DNA of 37,424 nucleotides from an uncultured Muribaculaceae bacterium (GTDB taxonomy: Bacteria > Bacteroidota > Bacteroidia > Bacteroidales > Muribaculaceae). The position numbers and the translations under genes were made by a program. Location: positions 1 to 37,424 of the forward strand of contig CAJTRS010000020.1 of the NCBI GenBank assembly GCA_910578805.1. The letters run 5' to 3'. Positions 32,976-37,424 of this stretch are shown here, piece by piece. Position 1 is the stretch's first letter, and each line of letters opens with the position of its first letter. The notes under the pieces are model-generated. The model had not been told where the DNA came from, did no database searches, and saw only the letters and a program-made list of their open reading frames with translations.

Positions 32976-35900
32976 CTATGCTTTAGGCATGAATTTTGAC
33001 AGTTCTTCTTCGCTCCAGCCGCGTCTTTCGGCATACTCGCGGCGCTGAGCCTCCGGCAGGTTTCCTATGACAAAGTAGTGCGATTGGCTGTGGGCTATCA
33101 TAAGGCCGGTGGTGGAGGCTGACGGCCACATGGCTCCGTTTTCGGTCACGCTGATCCCCATATCGCCATATGAGAGCACCCGGTCGGTGAGGAATATGAG
33201 CGACTGGTCAGGCAGCGACGGATAGCCTATGGCCGGACGTATCCCACGGTAATCCTGACGCAGCAACCGGCGTGGCTCTTCGCTCTCCTCTGGCGAGTAG
33301 CCCCACAGGGTCTTGCGTACCTTGTGGTGCATAAGCTCTGTGGCCGCTTCCACCAACCGGTCGGCAAGGGTGCGGTATAGAAGTGATCCGTAATCATCTC
33401 CCAGTTCTTTGCGCCGTGCGGCTCTCTGTTCCATGTCAGCTCCGGTGGTCACGGCAAAAAGGCCTATATGGTCTGTATATCTGTTGTTGCTATTGCTGGG
33501 TGCTATGAAGTCCGACAGCGCTAATGTGTGACCCGAATCATCTGTGTCGGGTCTCCGGAGTGTCGGTATCCTTATTTCCTCTCCGTTGTTGTCTATCACT
33601 ATATCATCACCTTCCGAGCAGGCTCCGAGCAGGGCTATGCGTGCCTTGATCGGCTCTGAGCCCGGTTTGCACAGTGAGTCTAATATGCGGTTGGCTTCTT
33701 TCCACAGTTGCATGGCTTCGGCGGCTTTCAGTCTTGATTTCTCAGGCACGGCGGCGAGCCATTGGGCGCGGCAGTGGTCACAACCGCCCGCATCGGCTAT
33801 GGCTGCCATTGACCCGTCCAGCCCCCATGCCGTGAAAAATGAGCGCCAGTTGATCCACTCGCGGGCTTCGCATCGGTCTATTGCCATATCGGTAATACCC
33901 GCTCTTTGCGGCACATGATGCTCTTCGGGTAGCTTCGGAGCTGCCTTGCGGGCCTCTTCAGGAGTCAGCGTGCGTTTGTGTGTGTCATTGCTGTTTTTGC
34001 TTCGGAGCGCCTCCTGTTCACGCCGCAATTCTTTTATCGAATCTGCTGATTTGTACGGATCGGTGAATCGACGCACGGCCGGCGGCATTGCGGCGGCATC
34101 GCGCGTGTGTATCACAGGACCGCTGTAGCAGGGGGCTATCTTCACGGCCGTATGTAGTGCCGAGGTCGTCGCACCTCCCACCATCAGTGGTATTTTGAGC
34201 CCGTGGTGTTCCATAAGCCTTGCCACGGCACACATCTCTTCAAGCGACGGGGTGATCAGTCCGCTGAGCCCCACTATGTCGGCTTTCTTCTCCATGGCCT
34301 GTCTTACAATCTCTTCGGCCGGCACCATCACGCCCAAGTCTATGATTTCATAGCCGTTGCAGCTCATTATCACCGATACTATGTTTTTGCCTATGTCGTG
34401 TACATCGCCTTTCACTGTCGCAAGCACCATCTTGCCGGCCGCAGGGCGATTACCCTCCGCTTTCTCGCGCTCTATCACCGGGGTCAGATGCGCCACGGCA
34501 CACTTCATGGCATGCGCGCTTTTCACCACCTGCGGCAGGAATATCTTTCCTTGGCCAAACAGTTCGCCTGTCATGTCCATACCCTGCATCAGAGGCCCGT
34601 CGATCACCGCGAGCGCCGATCCGTGGCGCATCAGCGCCTCGTCGAGCATCTTTTCAAGGCCGTTGGTCTCTCCGCGGCGTATCATTATGGCCAGTGCCAT
34701 GTCGGGAGTGTCTGCCTTATCTGAGGCAGGGGAGGGCGCCTGACCGCTTTTTGCCGGTTCGTTCCTGAGATTCTCGGCTATCGCTACGAGTCGGTCGGTG
34801 GCCTTGGCGTCACTGTCAAGCAGCACATCGTCGATGGCGCGTGACAGACTTTCCGGTATGGAAGCCACCTCCGTGAGTGTCGAGGGATTGACTATAGCCA
34901 TATCCAATCCGCATTCCACGGCATGTTTCAGAAACAATGCGTGCATGGCCTCTCTTACCATGTTGTTGCCGCGGAAAGCAAATGACAGATTGCTCACACC
35001 GCCGCTCACACGCGCCCCCGGCAGGTTCTCCTTTATCCATCGCGTGGCGTTGAGGAAATCCAAGGCATATCTGCGGTGCTGTTCCATGCCTGTGGCCACG
35101 GTGAGTATGTTCGGGTCAAATATTATATCTCCCGGATTGACGCCGGCCTCCTGTGTCAGAAGCCTGTAGGCGCGCGAACATATCTCTATGCGCCGCTCAA
35201 GAGTGTCGGCCTGCCCCTTTTCGTCAAAAGCCATCACCACCATGGCGGCTCCGTGAGAGGCTATGTAACGGGCTTTTTCCAAGAAACTAATCTCACCCTC
35301 TTTCAGACTGATTGAATTGACCACAGCCTTTCCCTGCACGCACTCCAAAGCCGCCGTTATCGTTGGCCAGTGCGAGGAGTCTATCATCACTGGACGGCGG
35401 CCTGTCTCCGGATCGCCGCACAAGGCTTTCACAAATCTCCTCATACAGCCCTCCGAGTCGAGCATGGCATCGTCCATGTTTACATCTATCACCTGCGCTC
35501 CGGCAGCCACCTGTGCGCGGGCTATCTCAAGCGCCTCCGTGATATTGCCCTCATTTATCAGACGTAGAAACTTACGGCTTCCGGCCACATTGCACCGTTC
35601 GCCAACCTTTATGAAACCACCCTCGGCTGTATCCGGCATCATGTCGAGTCCGGCAAGCTGAAGTGAGTGGATATCGGCCTGCGGGATTGCGCGCGGAGCA
35701 TACCTGGCGGCCTCGCGGGCTATGACGGCGATATGTTCCGGAGTGGTACCGCAACACCCGCCGGCTATATTTATTGCTCCCCGGCTCATTAGTGGGCGCA
35801 AATGTGCCGCCATTGCCTCCGGTGTCTCGTCATACTCGCCCATAGCGTTTGGAAGTCCTGCATTGGGATACACACTTATGCCGTAAGGCACCCCCGACAT

Positions 35901-36653
35901 TGACTCTATGTATCGGGCCATCTCCTCGGCGCCGAAGCCGCAGTTCAGTCCCACCGCCACAGGGCGCCCGTGCGATATCGTGGCTATGAACGCCTCAAGA
36001 CTCTGGCCGGCAAGGGTTCGCCCGCTTTCGGTCAGTGTCACCGAGAAAATCCTCGGCACATCTTTTCCCGTTGCCTCCATGGCTCTGTACATGGCGCTTA
36101 TGGCAGCCTTGGCGTTGAGACTGTCAAATATGGTCTCGAACAGAAGTATATCCACACCACCCTCGAGCAGTGCGCATATCTGTTCGAAATACGCCTCCTC
36201 AAGTCTGCGGTGGTCTATCGGCTCATCGCCCTCCATGCTCATCGCCATTGAAAGCGACTTATTGGTGGGACCTATACTGCCTGCCACCCACACCTTCTTC
36301 GCCGAGCTGTCGGCCGCTTTACGGGCCACCATTGCCGCCGCCGTGTTTATTGCGGCCACATGTCGCTCCATGCCGTAATCGGCAAGCGATATGGCATTGG
36401 CGTTAAACGTATTGGTCTCTATTATGCGGGCTCCCGACTCTATGTAGCTGCGGTGAATGCGCTCTATCACCTCCGGAGCCGTAACACTAAGCACATCGTT
36501 ACACCCCTTCATCAGTTGTCCCTCTGGAGTGAAACCCTCCTTATGGAAAGCCTTCTCATCAGGGCAAAGACGTTGGAGCATAGTGCCCATCGCACCGTCC
36601 AACACCAAAATCTCGCTACTCAAAGCCTCTTCAAAGGAAAGTGTGCCACCCAT
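32976..36653 (-). CDS. metH: Cobalamin-dependent methionine synthase MetH
   Basis: 1225 residues from the ATG at 36653, close to 1227 in E. coli. The homocysteine domain begins ILVLDGAMGTMLQ and has zinc ligands in GLNCGFG and GGCCGTTPEH. The pterin domain has KVGERCNVAGSRKF. The cap and cobalamin domain has DVHDIGKNIV with His752 as the lower B12 ligand (E. coli His759). The AdoMet reactivation domain has RPAIGYPSLPDQ. It transfers a methyl group from methyltetrahydrofolate to homocysteine. ATGs at 36674 and upstream are in frame, but the -7 box (plus 36683-36690) makes 36653 the start with a normal leader. No B12 riboswitch fits in the short leader. Confidence 0.96.
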   Translation of the reverse strand: MGGTLSFEEALSSEILVLDGAMGTMLQRLCPDEKAFHKEGFTPEGQLMKGCNDVLSVTAPEVIERIHRSYIESGARIIETNTFNANAISLADYGMERHVAAINTAAAMVARKAADSSAKKVWVAGSIGPTNKSLSMAMSMEGDEPIDHRRLEEAYFEQICALLEGGVDILLFETIFDSLNAKAAISAMYRAMEATGKDVPRIFSVTLTESGRTLAGQSLEAFIATISHGRPVAVGLNCGFGAEEMARYIESMSGVPYGISVYPNAGLPNAMGEYDETPEAMAAHLRPLMSRGAINIAGGCCGTTPEHIAVIAREAARYAPRAIPQADIHSLQLAGLDMMPDTAEGGFIKVGERCNVAGSRKFLRLINEGNITEALEIARAQVAAGAQVIDVNMDDAMLDSEGCMRRFVKALCGDPETGRRPVMIDSSHWPTITAALECVQGKAVVNSISLKEGEISFLEKARYIASHGAAMVVMAFDEKGQADTLERRIEICSRAYRLLTQEAGVNPGDIIFDPNILTVATGMEQHRRYALDFLNATRWIKENLPGARVSGGVSNLSFAFRGNNMVREAMHALFLKHAVECGLDMAIVNPSTLTEVASIPESLSRAIDDVLLDSDAKATDRLVAIAENLRNEPAKSGQAPSPASDKADTPDMALAIMIRRGETNGLEKMLDEALMRHGSALAVIDGPLMQGMDMTGELFGQGKIFLPQVVKSAHAMKCAVAHLTPVIEREKAEGNRPAAGKMVLATVKGDVHDIGKNIVSVIMSCNGYEIIDLGVMVPAEEIVRQAMEKKADIVGLSGLITPSLEEMCAVARLMEHHGLKIPLMVGGATTSALHTAVKIAPCYSGPVIHTRDAAAMPPAVRRFTDPYKSADSIKELRREQEALRSKNSNDTHKRTLTPEEARKAAPKLPEEHHVPQRAGITDMAIDRCEAREWINWRSFFTAWGLDGSMAAIADAGGCDHCRAQWLAAVPEKSRLKAAEAMQLWKEANRILDSLCKPGSEPIKARIALLGACSEGDDIVIDNNGEEIRIPTLRRPDTDDSGHTLALSDFIAPSNSNNRYTDHIGLFAVTTGADMEQRAARRKELGDDYGSLLYRTLADRLVEAATELMHHKVRKTLWGYSPEESEEPRRLLRQDYRGIRPAIGYPSLPDQSLIFLTDRVLSYGDMGISVTENGAMWPSASTTGLMIAHSQSHYFVIGNLPEAQRREYAERRGWSEEELSKFMPKA

Positions 36654-36682
36654 ATCGTCTGCGTTAAATACCATAATGACCG

Positions 36683-36690
36683 CAAAGTTA
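36683..36690 (-). promoter_or_regulatory. -7 box of metH
   Basis: CAAAGTTA on the plus strand is TAACTTTG on the minus strand. The transcript should start near 36676, giving about 23 nt of leader to the ATG at 36653. Confidence 0.5.
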
Positions 36691-36742
36691 AGCAATCTTC
36701 CCGAATCCCCACCATCGTAACCTATTCCTGTCGATCCTCCGA

Positions 36743-36771
36743 CTCGTAGATACGCTCTACGAGCGTCCGGA
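36743..36771. repeat. Second, imperfect copy of the intergenic palindrome
   Basis: On the minus strand this stretch carries GGACGCTCGTA followed by GAGCGT, and then CTACGAGTCGG, related to the perfect palindrome at 8013-8032. It sits between metH and the truncated ATPase gene. Confidence 0.4.
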
Positions 36772-36886
36772 TTCTATTGCATACGAAATATTGCAGCCAA
36801 AATACATACTCAGATTATACGTTTATCGGAACTTTTTATTTATTGTGTGAGAATATTCTTTTGTATCCAGATAAATATATAATTGA

Positions 36887-37424
36887 TTATATTCCCAACT
36901 CCCTTTTTAGCCACACTTTCATAACCGGATCGGGAATGATAACTTGTCGTTTATCGACCTCTATAAGTTCCTTTTTGACCAATGCCCTCTTTACGATGCT
37001 TACATTTGCAGACGAACCGAGTTGATATTTTTGTAGAATCCCTTGTGTGGTAAACTCGCTATGTACTCCGTCTATGACAGCTCGCAGAAAATTCATCTGA
37101 TAGGTAGTAAGGCTTTCGGTCTGCTTCTCGAACAATGGGGTATTCTGATCGATGATATCCTGATATGCCGCCTCAAAATCATGTTCGGTAGCAGTTCCGT
37201 CCGTGTGTATCCATACCAACCACGCCAGCTGCTGCACATAAGACGAGTGGTTATCCACGGTCTGGCATATTTTTTCCGCCAACTCTCTTGAAATCCGCTT
37301 GCCTGTAGCCTCAAAACGACCGCATATATAATTTACCCAATCCGAGGTTCCGATTTTCGGCAGATAAATGGCATCACCGAATTTATAGAACGGAAGACTC
37401 TTTTTCTCGAACAGTTCATTCATC
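36887..37424 (-). CDS. C-terminal part of an AAA-type (DUF/ATPase_2-like) ATP-binding protein, cut by the window end
   Basis: 178 residues are visible and the gene continues beyond the right edge; the Met at 37423 is probably internal. The segment lacks a P-loop, which should be upstream. Features such as LPFYKFGDAIYLPKI, a lid-like helical region (RISRELAEKICQTVDNHSSYVQQLAWLVW, read in parts) and a C-terminal winged-helix-like region (FTTQGILQKYQL...SIVKRALVKKELIEV) match the C-terminal half of the ATPase_2/AAA proteins common in Bacteroidota. They are often of unknown role. The surrounding DNA is AT-richer than metH. The winged helix suggests DNA contact. Confidence 0.65.
   Translation of the reverse strand, partial: MNELFEKKSLPFYKFGDAIYLPKIGTSDWVNYICGRFEATGKRISRELAEKICQTVDNHSSYVQQLAWLVWIHTDGTATEHDFEAAYQDIIDQNTPLFEKQTESLTTYQMNFLRAVIDGVHSEFTTQGILQKYQLGSSANVSIVKRALVKKELIEVDKRQVIIPDPVMKVWLKRELGI

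Noticed and set aside
36653..36690. Cobalamin riboswitch upstream of metH
   Set aside because: The predicted leader is about 23 nt, and no B12-box-like sequence was seen between metH and the next gene.

Overview
The window is a chromosomal segment of a gut Bacteroidales bacterium. A Muribaculaceae-like lineage is my best guess, from general look only; no marker rRNA is present. The evidence is the Bacteroidota-type -7 promoter box (TAnnTTTG) ahead of most transcription units, a SusC/SusD pair, surface lipoproteins, C-terminal Por/type IX secretion-like sorting domains, a BspA-like leucine-rich protein and a three-gene succinate dehydrogenase/fumarate reductase. No tRNA, rRNA, CRISPR array or complete insertion sequence was seen.

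Positions 1 to about 4550 form a strikingly AT-rich island, unlike the GC-rich remainder. It begins with a short ORF that may be a mobilisation-gene remnant. A compact co-directional defence operon follows: an XRE controller-type regulator, a HindIII-family restriction endonuclease, a beta-class (SPPY) DNA methyltransferase and a 673-residue GHKL (MORC/MutL-like) ATPase with a C-terminal PD-(D/E)XK-like nuclease motif. The operon has an 8-bp inverted-repeat operator laid over its -7 box and ends in a 16-bp perfect terminator hairpin. This four-gene unit is the best candidate for an under-described system here.

Positions 4.8-10.5 kb hold a secreted sorting-domain protein, an iron-type alcohol dehydrogenase followed by a FemAB/GNAT-like protein, queF-queC (preQ0 synthesis and reduction to preQ1, minus strand), a small surface lipoprotein and a secreted glucosaminidase. 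Positions 10.7-15.5 kb carry an orphan SusC/SusD pair. Positions 15.7-19.4 kb carry sdhC-sdhA-sdhB, whose SdhC has an unusual six-cysteine tail. A BspA-like LRR protein, a 500-bp intergenic region with a possible minus-strand structured RNA, and an AraC regulator follow.

Positions 22.5-28 kb are housekeeping: a YbhN-like membrane protein, pfkA, an RsmF-like RNA m5C methyltransferase, lptE, a TPR-like protein and secG. The right part has a periplasmic GH2 beta-galactosidase, a U32/TrhP-like protein, a mini sorting-domain protein, cobalamin-dependent metH, and the C-terminal part of an AAA-type ATPase running off the window end.

Two themes beyond gene content stand out. Two promoters (upstream of the small lipoprotein and of susC) carry a run of exactly nine G just upstream of the core promoter, suggestive of slippage-based variation. 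In addition, -7 boxes let several start codons be reassigned and suggest leaderless or near-leaderless expression of lptE.
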